Below, one piece after another: positions 33,423-41,682 of a stretch of DNA of 64,000 nt. The notes below the pieces were generated by a model. That model did not search any database and had not been told where the DNA came from. It worked only from the letters and a program-made list of their open reading frames with translations. The first letter of the stretch is position 1. Every line of letters starts with the position of its first letter. Source of the stretch: Sphingopyxis sp. H053 (GTDB taxonomy: Bacteria > Pseudomonadota > Alphaproteobacteria > Sphingomonadales > Sphingomonadaceae); assembly GCF_001468225.1 (NCBI RefSeq), contig NZ_LNRU01000005.1, positions 1-64,000 on the forward strand, read 5' to 3'. The translations under genes and the position numbers were made by a program.

Positions 33423-34204
33423 ATGCCCCGGCCTCCCTTCAGCCGCGCAAGCGCCTGGCCAGCGATCGGCGCGCCCGGGCCACGCCCGTCGACAAACGTC
33501 TCGAGCGCGTATTCAAGCGGTACGTTTCCGCTCATGCGATCGAAGGGTGGGACAGAGGTCCGGCAGTTGAACCCATCGCAAAGCTCGAACTCGGACGTCA
33601 CGACGACGATCGCCGGCACGGCGGTCACGTCGAATGCGCGAAATAGCCGGGGATCTATACCGATGCTGCCGTAGGCGTCTTCATTGTCGACAACCTTCAT
33701 GATGCCCTGCTGGAAGGCTTTCATGGAGTTGCCCGGGAAGCCGTTAAAGACGACCGTGCCGCCAGCCTTCGCCGTGTCGCGAATGAGCTTCTTCAGGCTC
33801 TGTTCCGGCATCGACAAGGACGCAAACACGATGAGCTGGGGTGCTCCCTTATCACTCGCCTCGAGATCGTTAGAAGCCTGCAACATCTGATCGAAGTCGA
33901 TCGGGCCTGCAGGACCGCCACCGAGGATCCCTCTGTTATCGCGAAGATTGCGATTCCCGCCATCGGCGGCCGACTTCGCCTCTTCGCGCATCTCCTCGCC
34001 GCGCCGCGCAACTTCGCGGACGAGCGCTTCCGCATCCGGATCGGCAGCTTCGCCGCGGCTCAGCACCGCTTGAAGATCCAGCCCGTCCACAGTTTGCGCC
34101 AGAACGGCGACGCCGCCGACCACGCTGATTGCGGCGGCGGCCGCCAAGACCTTGGCCTTGCGAGACCAATTGTTCAAAGGACGCAGCAATTTCGCTTCCT
34201 CCAC
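33419..34204 (-). CDS. trbC: TrbC, F-type pilus assembly protein
   Basis: 261 aa with an N-terminal hydrophobic segment (KVLAAAAAISVVGGVAVLA) as signal/anchor. The TrbC core is clear: 'PQLIVFASLSMPEQSLKKLIRDTAKAGGTVVFNGFPGNSMKAF', 'IGIDPRLFRAFDVTAVPAIVVV', thioredoxin-like but without the CxxC pair. A helical charged linker precedes it. Periplasmic partner of TraW, needed for F-pilus assembly. The start overlaps the traU end by 31 nt; the stop overlaps the traN start (ATGA). Confidence 0.9.
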   Translation of the reverse strand: MEEAKLLRPLNNWSRKAKVLAAAAAISVVGGVAVLAQTVDGLDLQAVLSRGEAADPDAEALVREVARRGEEMREEAKSAADGGNRNLRDNRGILGGGPAGPIDFDQMLQASNDLEASDKGAPQLIVFASLSMPEQSLKKLIRDTAKAGGTVVFNGFPGNSMKAFQQGIMKVVDNEDAYGSIGIDPRLFRAFDVTAVPAIVVVTSEFELCDGFNCRTSVPPFDRMSGNVPLEYALETFVDGRGPGAPIAGQALARLKGGRGI

Positions 34205-35244
34205 ACAAGATAACCCATGTCTTCACCGACAGCGGGATAGGTGTTGCCGGATCCGGGCTTCATGTCGGAGGCGCCGATCGGCGGGCAGGCCCAACGGCCC
34301 TTGACCATCGGCGAGGGCACGGTGGCCTGAAACCGGTACTGCTGCTTGCGCATGATCGGCATGATATATTTGCCGCACAGACCCTTCTTGCCCATGGTTC
34401 CCCACGCGATGCCTTGGCGGTGCAATTTGAATGCAAATCGCGACAGCGCGAGGCGGCTGGACTGGACATGGCCGATATGCTCGGAGATGTTCCCGTTCAT
34501 CGGGTACATCGATCCGAGGCAGCCGGCGCACCAGAAGAGCGGGTCGAGCGGGAGCTTCAGGGTAGCTGCCCCGCAATCGGCAGAACAAGCGGTCTGCGCG
34601 ATGGGATTGGCGAACAATGCAACTTCGGGATTGATGAGCGCCGTGAGTGCGTCATCCTGCCACAGCGGATCGATCTCGGTCACATACGCGATATCGAACG
34701 AGGCCTGCTCGAGGCAGGCGACGTCGGTCAATAGTTCCATCCAGTATAGCAGCGGATAGACGTACCAATGGACGTGCCATTTTGCGCCGCGATCGTGCCC
34801 ATCAACACTGTCGGCCGCACGGCCATGACCGATATTGAAGCCCGGCGAAATCTTCTTGCCGCCGAGGCTCGCGAAACACCAAGGCTTCATCGTAACATCG
34901 GCAAGCCGAACCGGTTCCCAGAACCCCATTGCGACGCCGATCCGCGGCAACGGAGACCCGCAGGCGCAAATTGGGAGGTCAGGATTTTCGGTGTCGGGAC
35001 GATTGGACGGCATGATCTTAAGCCCGCCGACCGAGAGCGGGAACAAGCACGACCAGCAAACGTCGGTTACCGGGTTGACGAACTTACCCGTACATTTTCC
35101 GGGCGTGCCCTCAATTCCAGGCTTTATCTGAGCACTCGCCGTGGGTGCAGATGCGGACATCGCCATCACCGAAGCAAGCAGCAGCGTCGCCGGAAGCCAT
35201 CGACGCGCAAACGCGGCTGCGAAGATTTTTGCCAAGAAACTCAT
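34174..35244 (-). CDS. traU: TraU, mating-pair formation protein
   Basis: 356 aa, periplasmic; signal peptide ends near APTASA. Typical TraU: 'GKCTGKFVNPVTDVCWSCLFPLSVGG', 'PICACGSPLPRIGVAMGFWEPVRLADVT', 'WYVYPLLYWMELLTDVACLE', 'ALFANPIAQTACSADCGAATLKLPLDPLFWCAGCLGSMYP', and an end 'MGYLVWRKRNCCVL'. About 14 conserved cysteines, presumably disulfides formed by the DsbC encoded in this operon. Works in DNA transfer and pilus assembly. The start overlaps the traW stop (ATGA). Confidence 0.93.
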   Translation of the reverse strand: MSFLAKIFAAAFARRWLPATLLLASVMAMSASAPTASAQIKPGIEGTPGKCTGKFVNPVTDVCWSCLFPLSVGGLKIMPSNRPDTENPDLPICACGSPLPRIGVAMGFWEPVRLADVTMKPWCFASLGGKKISPGFNIGHGRAADSVDGHDRGAKWHVHWYVYPLLYWMELLTDVACLEQASFDIAYVTEIDPLWQDDALTALINPEVALFANPIAQTACSADCGAATLKLPLDPLFWCAGCLGSMYPMNGNISEHIGHVQSSRLALSRFAFKLHRQGIAWGTMGKKGLCGKYIMPIMRKQQYRFQATVPSPMVKGRWACPPIGASDMKPGSGNTYPAVGEDMGYLVWRKRNCCVL

Positions 35245-35888
35245 TTTCGGCCAACCCCGAGCGGGACTTCCGAGACGCGCATGACCTTGCCGTCCGGCTC
35301 CACGATCGCCGGCACGGCGCGAATACCGAAGCGACCGACCAAGAAGCCACCTTGGTCGAAATAGAAACGGCGCTGATGCTGCGTCATCGCATCGAGCGGT
35401 GCGCCCTTCACCATGATCAGCTTAGCGGACTGGTCGTCGAAGCGGCGCAGCGCCCAATTGAGCTGGTCCCTGTCATCGCCGTCGATGAACACAAGCTTCT
35501 GGCGAATCGTAACGAAATCCATCGGATTGACGCGCTGGCCTGCCCGCGCGATCGCGTTGCCCTTATTGTCGAAGATGTCCTTCTCCACGACCATCGCCGG
35601 ATCGAAGATCCAGCTGCGTGCGCGCACCGCCAGTGCGATGCCAGCTACCGGTCGAGGACGCCGGACACCCGCTTCCGTGCGCCGAGTGAGCTCGGCATTC
35701 ATGCGCTCAATTCCCCCGCTGGCTTCGAGGGTCCGCAACTTCTGTTCGATCGTGCGGAGAAGATCGGGCTCCGTGATGCGAAAGACCGCGCCTTGCTGGC
35801 CATAGTCCTTTGCCGCGGCCAGAGGTGCGAAGGCGCTGCACGCGACCGCTCCAAGAAGAAGCAGGCGCCGCCTCACAGGAGTGACCAT
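35241..35888 (-). CDS. traW: TraW, pilus assembly protein
   Basis: 215 aa with signal peptide (MVTPVRRRLLLLGAVACSAFAPLAAA). Motifs of TraW: 'DYGQQGAVFRITEPDLLRTIEQKLRTLEASGGIERMN', 'FDPAMVVEKDIFDNKGNAIARAGQRVNPMDFVTIRQKLVFIDGDDRDQLNWA', 'FYFDQGGFLVGRFGIRAVPAIVEPDG'. Complements TrbC; in some plasmids the two are fused. It overlaps the S26 peptidase gene by 16 nt and traU by 4. Confidence 0.92.
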   Translation of the reverse strand: MVTPVRRRLLLLGAVACSAFAPLAAAKDYGQQGAVFRITEPDLLRTIEQKLRTLEASGGIERMNAELTRRTEAGVRRPRPVAGIALAVRARSWIFDPAMVVEKDIFDNKGNAIARAGQRVNPMDFVTIRQKLVFIDGDDRDQLNWALRRFDDQSAKLIMVKGAPLDAMTQHQRRFYFDQGGFLVGRFGIRAVPAIVEPDGKVMRVSEVPLGVGRK

Positions 35889-36421
35889 TTCGAGACGCCG
35901 AGAATTTGACGCCGGCAGACGAACCCGATCGCGGCATACCGGCTATCGAAGCCATCGGGATGCGGACTGCCCATATAATAGCAGCCGTCGGGAATCACGC
36001 CGGTCGGTCCGGCTTCCAGCTTCTCCCCCCTCGACGACAAAGGCTTGAGCTTCCCGACCACGCGCTCCGACGGCGCATCGCCGTGCGGGCCAGCTTCCCA
36101 GCTCAGGATAACATCCGACCCGCGATGCAAGATTTTGTCGCCCGGCATTCCATAGACGATCTTGCCGAACGCTGGAGGTTCAGCCCCGAAGTGCGCATGG
36201 ACGAGCGGATTGGACGGCGGAATGAAGAACGCTATTTCCCCGCGCTCCAAGCGCTTACCCCGCTCGAAGAAATAGGCCCAATTGGGCAACGATGGCGTCC
36301 GGTTGATGAGGAAGCCGTGGGTTTGCGCAAAGTTGTCGAGCGACAACCACGCTCCGGTCCCAGCTACCGCGACGATCGCTATCAGCGAATTCCGCCAGAA
36401 CGGCGAGCGCACCCATGCCAT
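35873..36421 (-). CDS. S26-family signal peptidase of the transfer operon (TraF/TrhF-like)
   Basis: 182 aa from MAWVRSPFWRNSLIAIVAVA; an upstream Arg-rich extension overlaps trbI and is rejected. One TM segment near 10-25, then the S26 box INRTPSLPNWAYFFERGK (Ser of SLP as nucleophile) and VYGMPGDKILHRG (general-base Lys), and a C-terminal 'GCYYMGSPHPDGFDSRYAAIGFV'. Such peptidases sit at this point in RP4-like and H-type/F-like systems and mature transfer proteins, perhaps the TraA pilin. F itself uses host LepB. Lies 4 nt after trbI. Confidence 0.85.
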   Translation of the reverse strand: MAWVRSPFWRNSLIAIVAVAGTGAWLSLDNFAQTHGFLINRTPSLPNWAYFFERGKRLERGEIAFFIPPSNPLVHAHFGAEPPAFGKIVYGMPGDKILHRGSDVILSWEAGPHGDAPSERVVGKLKPLSSRGEKLEAGPTGVIPDGCYYMGSPHPDGFDSRYAAIGFVCRRQILGVSKWSLL

Positions 36422-36425
36422 TTCG

Positions 36426-37013
36426 TCACTGGCCCCCGCCGGGCAGCAAACCTTCACCACCGCCGAAGAGGGGGGCGGGCGCTGGCGCCGGCATAGTTTG
36501 CGCCGCCGGCGGCGAGGTCGGCGCCAGACCAGGCATCGCCGGGGCACCCATCATGCCGCCGACACGGGGAGGAGGATTCCGCTTGATGAACTCGCCAACC
36601 GCCGACCGGACCTCAGGGGTGATATCCGGAACCGACGCTGCCACGACCGCTTCGCTGACGACGATCGTCTCGCCGGCGGCGGCCCGATCCTGCAGCGTCT
36701 TCTGCATTGCCGACATGAAATGACGCGTGTCGGCGTCCACTTGTTCCGCGCTCACGCCCGACCGGGCTTCAGCCATGATGAAGTCGTTCGCCATCCCCGC
36801 CAGGCTGATCGAAACGATGCGTCGATCTTTCAGGATCAGCAGCTCGCGCGTTGTCCAACCGCCCCAGACAAGGGCCGCGATCAAAGCGGTCCCCGTTGCG
36901 AGCTGCCCCCAGGTGAAACCGGCGAAGCCGCCCCGCCGCGCCGCCGGCGCAGTCGCATCCGTTGCCGGAACGAGCGGCTCATCGCCGACCTTCAAAACCA
37001 ATTGTTCAGTCAT
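36426..37013 (-). CDS. trbI: TrbI, F-type inner-membrane protein
   Basis: 195 aa. One TM segment (TWGQLATGTALIAALVWGG) after a cytoplasmic N-terminus; the periplasmic part has 'RRIVSISLAGMANDFIMAEA', 'FMSAMQKTLQDRAAAGETIVVSEAVVAASVPDITPEVRSAVGEFI', matching the TrbI 'vvs.aVv.g.pDIT..V...i' signature. The Pro/Met/Gly-rich tail is longer than in F (128 aa). Affects pilus extension/retraction. Overlaps the previous gene by 8 nt. Confidence 0.85.
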   Translation of the reverse strand: MTEQLVLKVGDEPLVPATDATAPAARRGGFAGFTWGQLATGTALIAALVWGGWTTRELLILKDRRIVSISLAGMANDFIMAEARSGVSAEQVDADTRHFMSAMQKTLQDRAAAGETIVVSEAVVAASVPDITPEVRSAVGEFIKRNPPPRVGGMMGAPAMPGLAPTSPPAAQTMPAPAPAPLFGGGEGLLPGGGQ

Positions 37014-37374
37014 TGGAAATTTCCCCCTGATTGGGTGCCTTATCGGCCATCAGCGCGCCGCGCCGGGTGATGCAGAAAAACAGGACACAGCCGCCGAAGA
37101 GGTACAGAAGGACCTCAGCGAATTCGGAACGACGCAGATCGTCGGCTGCGACATAATGGTTCGACAGATTGGCCGCCTCGACGAAGAACTGGTCGACGCT
37201 GGCGTTCGCCATAAGCACAAAAAGACCGAGGATGAGGCCTGCAGCAGCAAGGCAATTGATCGCCAGCCAGCACGTCACCGAGACCAGCGAATAGGCGAAA
37301 TCCTGGAGCAGCTTGCGGGGCTGGATATCCACAGCGCGCGCACGGTGCGACAGCGGTGCGGCCGAGACGGTCAT
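37006..37374 (-). CDS. Two-TM membrane protein between traC and trbI
   Basis: 122 aa from MTVSAAPLSHRARAVDIQPR. TM segments at ~32-54 (VTCWLAINCLAAAGLILGLFVLM) and ~90-105 (VLLYLFGGCVLFFCI). The start overlaps the traC stop (ATGA) and the end overlaps trbI by 8 nt, so it is an integral operon member. It occupies the place of TrbA/Orf169-type genes in other F-like clusters, but no family is recognised. Confidence 0.55.
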   Translation of the reverse strand: MTVSAAPLSHRARAVDIQPRKLLQDFAYSLVSVTCWLAINCLAAAGLILGLFVLMANASVDQFFVEAANLSNHYVAADDLRRSEFAEVLLYLFGGCVLFFCITRRGALMADKAPNQGEISND

Positions 37375-39947
37375 TCCGCTGCCTCCGCATACCCGTCACT
37401 GCGGCCGCCACGGGCATTCTCTCGACCGGGGAAGGACACCTCCTCGATCGCCTCCGCCATGGTAAGGCCGGCTGCCACCTTGCGGTCGATCGATGCGAAG
37501 ACCTGTGGGCTCGACGAATAAAGCGTCGACGAATACGGATCGAGCACGAGGCGACCGAGAGCGAGCATCTCGGGGCCCTTGATCATCACGTCTGAATACT
37601 CGGTGCCGTTGCGCTTCAGCGATCGCATCATGGCCTCGACGGCATCGCTCATATCGAACCGGTTGAGTTTTTTGAAATCCGCGATCGTTTCCGGCTTTTG
37701 CTGCAGGATCACAAACCAGTCGCTGTTTTCCAGCGCCGCGATCGACCCTTCAGATTTGTAATAATCGTTGAGCGACTGCGTTGCGGTGATGAGCGAGGAA
37801 CCATATTTGCGGCAGGTTCGCGCATAGGTCTCGACGAAATCGGCCATCGAGCCGCCCTTGAGGAGCTGCCAAGCTTCATCGAGCAACAACGCCTTGCGCG
37901 TGCCGCGATCCTTACGCATCGCCTGGGCCGACAGGAACATGATTGCCGCCAACACCACGGACCTAAGCTCTTCGCGAGCGGACAGATCCGACAATTCGAA
38001 CACCGTGAGGGACGCCCCGATCTTCAAAGTGGATTGGCCTTTGAAAAAACGGCCGTAAGTACCGCCATCTGCAAACGGACGCATCGCGATCGCGAGCGCC
38101 TCGCCTTGGACGTGTCCGGTGTCCTTCAGCGACGAAATGACCCCATCGATCGAACCGCGAATGCCGTGCGCTTCCCACTCTGCATTAACCGCGGCGTCGA
38201 TGAGACCGCGCTCTGTGTCGTCGAGACGATCGATGTGCCTACCCATCTGACCGATGATCGCCTTGAGCATCGCAATGCAATCGAGCCTATAATCCTCGTC
38301 CTGCCTTGCTTCTTCCTCATCGATCATCGAGAAGGGATTCAGGCAGAAACCCGAGCTCATCGTAAACTCGACAAATTCGCCGTTCTGCAGCTTGCTGCTA
38401 TGTTCGAAGCTTCGGCCGTCATCGATGACGATGACCTTCGCGCCGGCGCCGACCAGTGCCGACGTCATTTCCTGAAGAAACACCGACTTACCTGAACCAG
38501 ACTTGCCAAAGACGGCCACATTGTGGTTGCCGGCGGTGTTTTCGAACGGCGACCAGAAGAAAGGCTGACCGCGGCGGCCGAGAAGCAGCATGTGCGGTAT
38601 CAGACCGCCATTATATTCGCCCTGCAGCGGAGCAATGTTCGCGACGGTAGTGGTCAACATCGTCCGGAAGCGCTTCAAGCGCTCGAAGTCCCTAGCCAGA
38701 CCATTGGCCATCGTCAGCGGCATCACAGCCAGCAAGCCCGCCATCTGCAAATAGCGCTCGTCCTGAAGCTCCCAACCCGCTGCCTTATAGACCGCCTTGA
38801 GGTTGCGTTCATTGCGGTCGCCATCGCCGTATGGCGAAACGCTCATCACGCCGTAAAAAACGCGCACGAGTTTTTGACCCTGCCGGAGCTGGTCCTGGAC
38901 ATATTCCCACTCGCGCGACTGATCGCGGACCTGCGGAGTGAATTTGGCGCTCTGAGAATTGGCGAGGCTCGTCGTGCGCATGAACTTGAAGGACGCCTTG
39001 GCAGTGGCCGCATGCTCGTCCGGGTAGTAGATCGTGAGCAGGGTCGCGATCGGGCACGGCATACGAAGTTTGTCGATATAGGGGTCGCCAATAAGGCGAA
39101 CGGTGTCCCACGGCGCCCAACGGGGCGGGAGATTTCGGATCGCATAGCAGCGGAAGTCGAAACGGTCGGGGACGACCTCGCCGATTTCCGGCGTGCCATC
39201 CTGAAGCGCACCGAGAGCGCGAAACCGTTCGGTGCGCACCAGAATCCGGTTCGGATCGGTGACGATCTCCATATCGCGGCGCACGGCCTGATCGGCAATC
39301 GGATCGAAGCGGTTATAATCCACCACGTCCTCGCCCGAAACGGTCGTCGGCGAGGTCAAATCATCAATGAGCTTCAAAAGCCCAACCGGATCGAGGATCT
39401 GAGACTCGACATCGATCGACCGCAACATTGACGACATGGATTCGCGCAGCGCGATCAACTCTTCGTCGGTGACTTTCGCGCCTTCCGGAACTCCGAGCGA
39501 GATCAAGACGCGATGCGACCGGAGGTGAAAGGGCGCGTCGGTCGAGAGGCTCGACCAAACGCCCTGTTCGAGATAGTCGGCGCGGTGCTGCGCGATGCGC
39601 TCGTAGACACCCTTCGCCATCTGCCGCGGCACGAACCACTGCACCATGCGATCGGCGATACGGGGGCTCATCCATTGAAGGATCTGGATCGAGGTCTTGT
39701 CGGGTATGCCTTCCGACAGGAATTGCGCGATGATTTCGCTGGTCTGATCGTCGGCGCCGACCAACGGCGAGACTTCGAGAATGAAGCCGCGCGAGGCGCT
39801 ATTGTAATAAAGCCCCGTCTTCGGATCGAAACTCCGATATGGAAGCCAATCGGCGAACATCGGAATTGCGGTCGACGGCAACGCCTTGTCGACCTTGCGC
39901 GGACCGCCCAGCAGTTCGCCGAGGAACTTATCGAGCCAGCCCGCCAT
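37371..39947 (-). CDS. traC: TraC, VirB4-type ATPase of pilus assembly
   Basis: 858 aa, cytoplasmic/peripheral ATPase powering pilus biogenesis. N-terminal TraC_F domain ('MFADWLPYRSFDPKTGLYYNSASRGFILEVSPLVGADDQ'), then an AAA motor with Walker A VFGKSGSGKSVFLQEM at ~477-490, Walker B KALLLDEAWQLL at ~686-697, and 'GSSLITATQSLNDYY' plus 'NSDWFVILQQKPETI' typical of the family. Length close to F TraC (875). Start overlaps the traV stop (TGATG). Confidence 0.94.
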   Translation of the reverse strand: MAGWLDKFLGELLGGPRKVDKALPSTAIPMFADWLPYRSFDPKTGLYYNSASRGFILEVSPLVGADDQTSEIIAQFLSEGIPDKTSIQILQWMSPRIADRMVQWFVPRQMAKGVYERIAQHRADYLEQGVWSSLSTDAPFHLRSHRVLISLGVPEGAKVTDEELIALRESMSSMLRSIDVESQILDPVGLLKLIDDLTSPTTVSGEDVVDYNRFDPIADQAVRRDMEIVTDPNRILVRTERFRALGALQDGTPEIGEVVPDRFDFRCYAIRNLPPRWAPWDTVRLIGDPYIDKLRMPCPIATLLTIYYPDEHAATAKASFKFMRTTSLANSQSAKFTPQVRDQSREWEYVQDQLRQGQKLVRVFYGVMSVSPYGDGDRNERNLKAVYKAAGWELQDERYLQMAGLLAVMPLTMANGLARDFERLKRFRTMLTTTVANIAPLQGEYNGGLIPHMLLLGRRGQPFFWSPFENTAGNHNVAVFGKSGSGKSVFLQEMTSALVGAGAKVIVIDDGRSFEHSSKLQNGEFVEFTMSSGFCLNPFSMIDEEEARQDEDYRLDCIAMLKAIIGQMGRHIDRLDDTERGLIDAAVNAEWEAHGIRGSIDGVISSLKDTGHVQGEALAIAMRPFADGGTYGRFFKGQSTLKIGASLTVFELSDLSAREELRSVVLAAIMFLSAQAMRKDRGTRKALLLDEAWQLLKGGSMADFVETYARTCRKYGSSLITATQSLNDYYKSEGSIAALENSDWFVILQQKPETIADFKKLNRFDMSDAVEAMMRSLKRNGTEYSDVMIKGPEMLALGRLVLDPYSSTLYSSSPQVFASIDRKVAAGLTMAEAIEEVSFPGRENARGGRSDGYAEAAE

Positions 39948-40585
39948 CAGTTGCCGTCCGGTGCGGGTTGTCCGCCGAGTCCTGGTGCGGTGACGACCGT
40001 ATCCCCTTGCGCAGTAGCCGCTATCGCCGCCGCCGTCGCCGCATCGGCTGGCGGAACGTCCACGGGCTCGGTGCCCTTTCGCGTTGCAGAAAGCCGGCGT
40101 TCGACTTCGGCCCGGAAAACCTCACCGGTTATAGGCTTTGCGGATATCGGCTGCGAAACACTGGCCAGCTCCGCCGGCGCCGGCGCCCCCGCCGCGAGCT
40201 CAACCAACGACAACCGGGCAGGGATCGCCGCGCCGGGGCCAGCCAGCTGACGATCGGCGGAGTGACCTGCAGCAAGCTGCGGCTCGACGTAGACCACCGT
40301 TTCATCACGCCAGCGACCGAAACGATCCGTCCGCGCAGGCAGAACGACTTTAAGCGATGCTGCGGAATGGGCCGCTGCAGCGCTCGCTGCAATCGGGGAA
40401 GCGGCGGCGCCCGCTGCGGCGCCACCCATCATGGAGGCAATCGCCTGATCGTCGATATTCGAAGTTGGCGAACAAATGCCATCGGGAGCGCGGCATATGA
40501 AGTTCCCTTTGACGTTTCCGCCCATAGAGGCACAGCCCGTGAGGGCGAGCGCAGCGGGCAGAATTAGAAGCGGTGAAGCACGCAT
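39947..40585 (-). CDS. traV: TraV, outer-membrane lipoprotein of the core complex
   Basis: 212 aa from MRASPLLILPAALALTGC; GGAG about 9 nt upstream fixes this start. Lipobox LTGC gives a lipidated Cys at residue 18, then 'MGGNVKGNFICRAPDGICSPTSNID' with the conserved TraV cysteines. The C-terminal part is Ala/Pro-rich. TraV (VirB7-like) forms the outer-membrane core with TraK and TraB. Lies 4 nt after a small membrane gene. Confidence 0.88.
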   Translation of the reverse strand: MRASPLLILPAALALTGCASMGGNVKGNFICRAPDGICSPTSNIDDQAIASMMGGAAAGAAASPIAASAAAAHSAASLKVVLPARTDRFGRWRDETVVYVEPQLAAGHSADRQLAGPGAAIPARLSLVELAAGAPAPAELASVSQPISAKPITGEVFRAEVERRLSATRKGTEPVDVPPADAATAAAIAATAQGDTVVTAPGLGGQPAPDGN

Positions 40586-40589
40586 GTCG

Positions 40590-40844
40590 TCAGCTCCTGT
40601 TGCTATTGATGGCAAGGGTGCGGCGGCGCTTCAGGCGAAGGGAGAACAGCGCTTCGCCGCCAAATGTGGCGCCGAGGACCAGCATCATGCAGATCGACAA
40701 GGATTTGATCAGCGCAAAGAGCAACGCGTAACGCCCCGCTACACCGAATTCAGTCAATCCGGCGCTGGCGACAACCGCCGCGCCCGCGAGGCCCACAAAG
40801 AAGAGGGTAAAGAGCCCCGCTTCTGCGCGATCAATACGCTCCAT
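40590..40844 (-). CDS. Small membrane protein between dsbC and traV
   Basis: 84 aa from MERIDRAEAGLFTLFFVGLA, start overlapping the dsbC stop (TGATG). Two or three hydrophobic segments (LFTLFFVGLAGAAVVASAG, GRYALLFALIKSLSICMMLVLGA) and a basic tail LRLKRRRTLAINSNRS. No recognised family; small TM proteins of unknown function occur at this site in related operons. Confidence 0.55.
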   Translation of the reverse strand: MERIDRAEAGLFTLFFVGLAGAAVVASAGLTEFGVAGRYALLFALIKSLSICMMLVLGATFGGEALFSLRLKRRRTLAINSNRS

Positions 40845-41668
40845 CACTTCGCTCCCTTGAGCCAAGTTTCCAGAACAGCGCGCGGGCGATAGCCTTCAAG
40901 CACGGTGCCATCAGATCGCACCAGGACGGGCGTCCCGCTGAAGCCATGTGCGCGCGCGAAATTCTCATTCGCATCAAGGCCACTTGTGTCGCAGGTCGCC
41001 GGGGCAACTTCCGCACCGGCATATGCGGCGCGCAGCGCGCGGGGTTTATCCTTCGCGCAGTAAACGCGATTGGAGAGATCGCGGGTGCCCAGCGTCGAAA
41101 TCGGACGCTCGATCACACGCACGTTCATCTGTTCGAGCTCATTCGCGAGCGCGCGGCAGAACCCGCAATGCAAATCGGTGAAGATCGTCACGGGCGCGCC
41201 CGACGGGTTGCCCCACACGATGGCGCCAGTAGCGGGGAGCTTGGATAGGTCGACCTTTTGCGCGGCTGCCGGCGGAGGCGCGGCACGGCTCGGGCCCGCC
41301 GCATTGGCGAGCTGCGCCACTGGCGTTTCTTCTTCCTCGACGCCCGCTTTCGCCGCACCGCCAAGAAGCATATCGGGGTTCATCTCGAGCAGCTTCGCCG
41401 CTGTCAGATCCTGCCGCGATTCCATATCGTAGACGCGGCCGACGATGAGATAACGTGCGCTGCCGTCGACATAGAACAGCGTCTTGCCCGCAACGACCTC
41501 ACAGAGCCCAGCCACCTTGTCGCAATCGATCGCCGAGACCTGTGTCTTCGGAAGCCGCGCTTTCAGGAGAGCGGAAACACGGGTCGGTTCGAGACGGTCG
41601 GCGGCATAGACGGCGGTTGCCGCCCCGCCAAAAGCCACCATCGCGAGCAATGCTACCTTGAGCTTCAT
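40844..41668 (-). CDS. dsbC: DsbC-family thiol:disulfide isomerase of the tra operon
   Basis: 274 aa from MKLKVALLAMVAFGGAATAV with AAAGGG about 8 nt upstream; ATG 41683, overlapping the traB stop, is an alternative. Signal peptide ends at VYA. N-terminal DsbC dimerisation region ('RVSALLKARLPKTQVSAIDC...GLCEVVAGKTLFYVDGSARYLIVGRVYDMESRQDL'), thioredoxin domain with 'TDLHCGFCRALANEL' (CGFC active site), and cis-Pro 'GTPVLVRSDGTVLEGYRP'. It would correct disulfides in TraN, TraU and TraH. Confidence 0.9.
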   Translation of the reverse strand: MKLKVALLAMVAFGGAATAVYAADRLEPTRVSALLKARLPKTQVSAIDCDKVAGLCEVVAGKTLFYVDGSARYLIVGRVYDMESRQDLTAAKLLEMNPDMLLGGAAKAGVEEEETPVAQLANAAGPSRAAPPPAAAQKVDLSKLPATGAIVWGNPSGAPVTIFTDLHCGFCRALANELEQMNVRVIERPISTLGTRDLSNRVYCAKDKPRALRAAYAGAEVAPATCDTSGLDANENFARAHGFSGTPVLVRSDGTVLEGYRPRAVLETWLKGAK

Positions 41669-41682
41669 CTTACGCCCTTTCA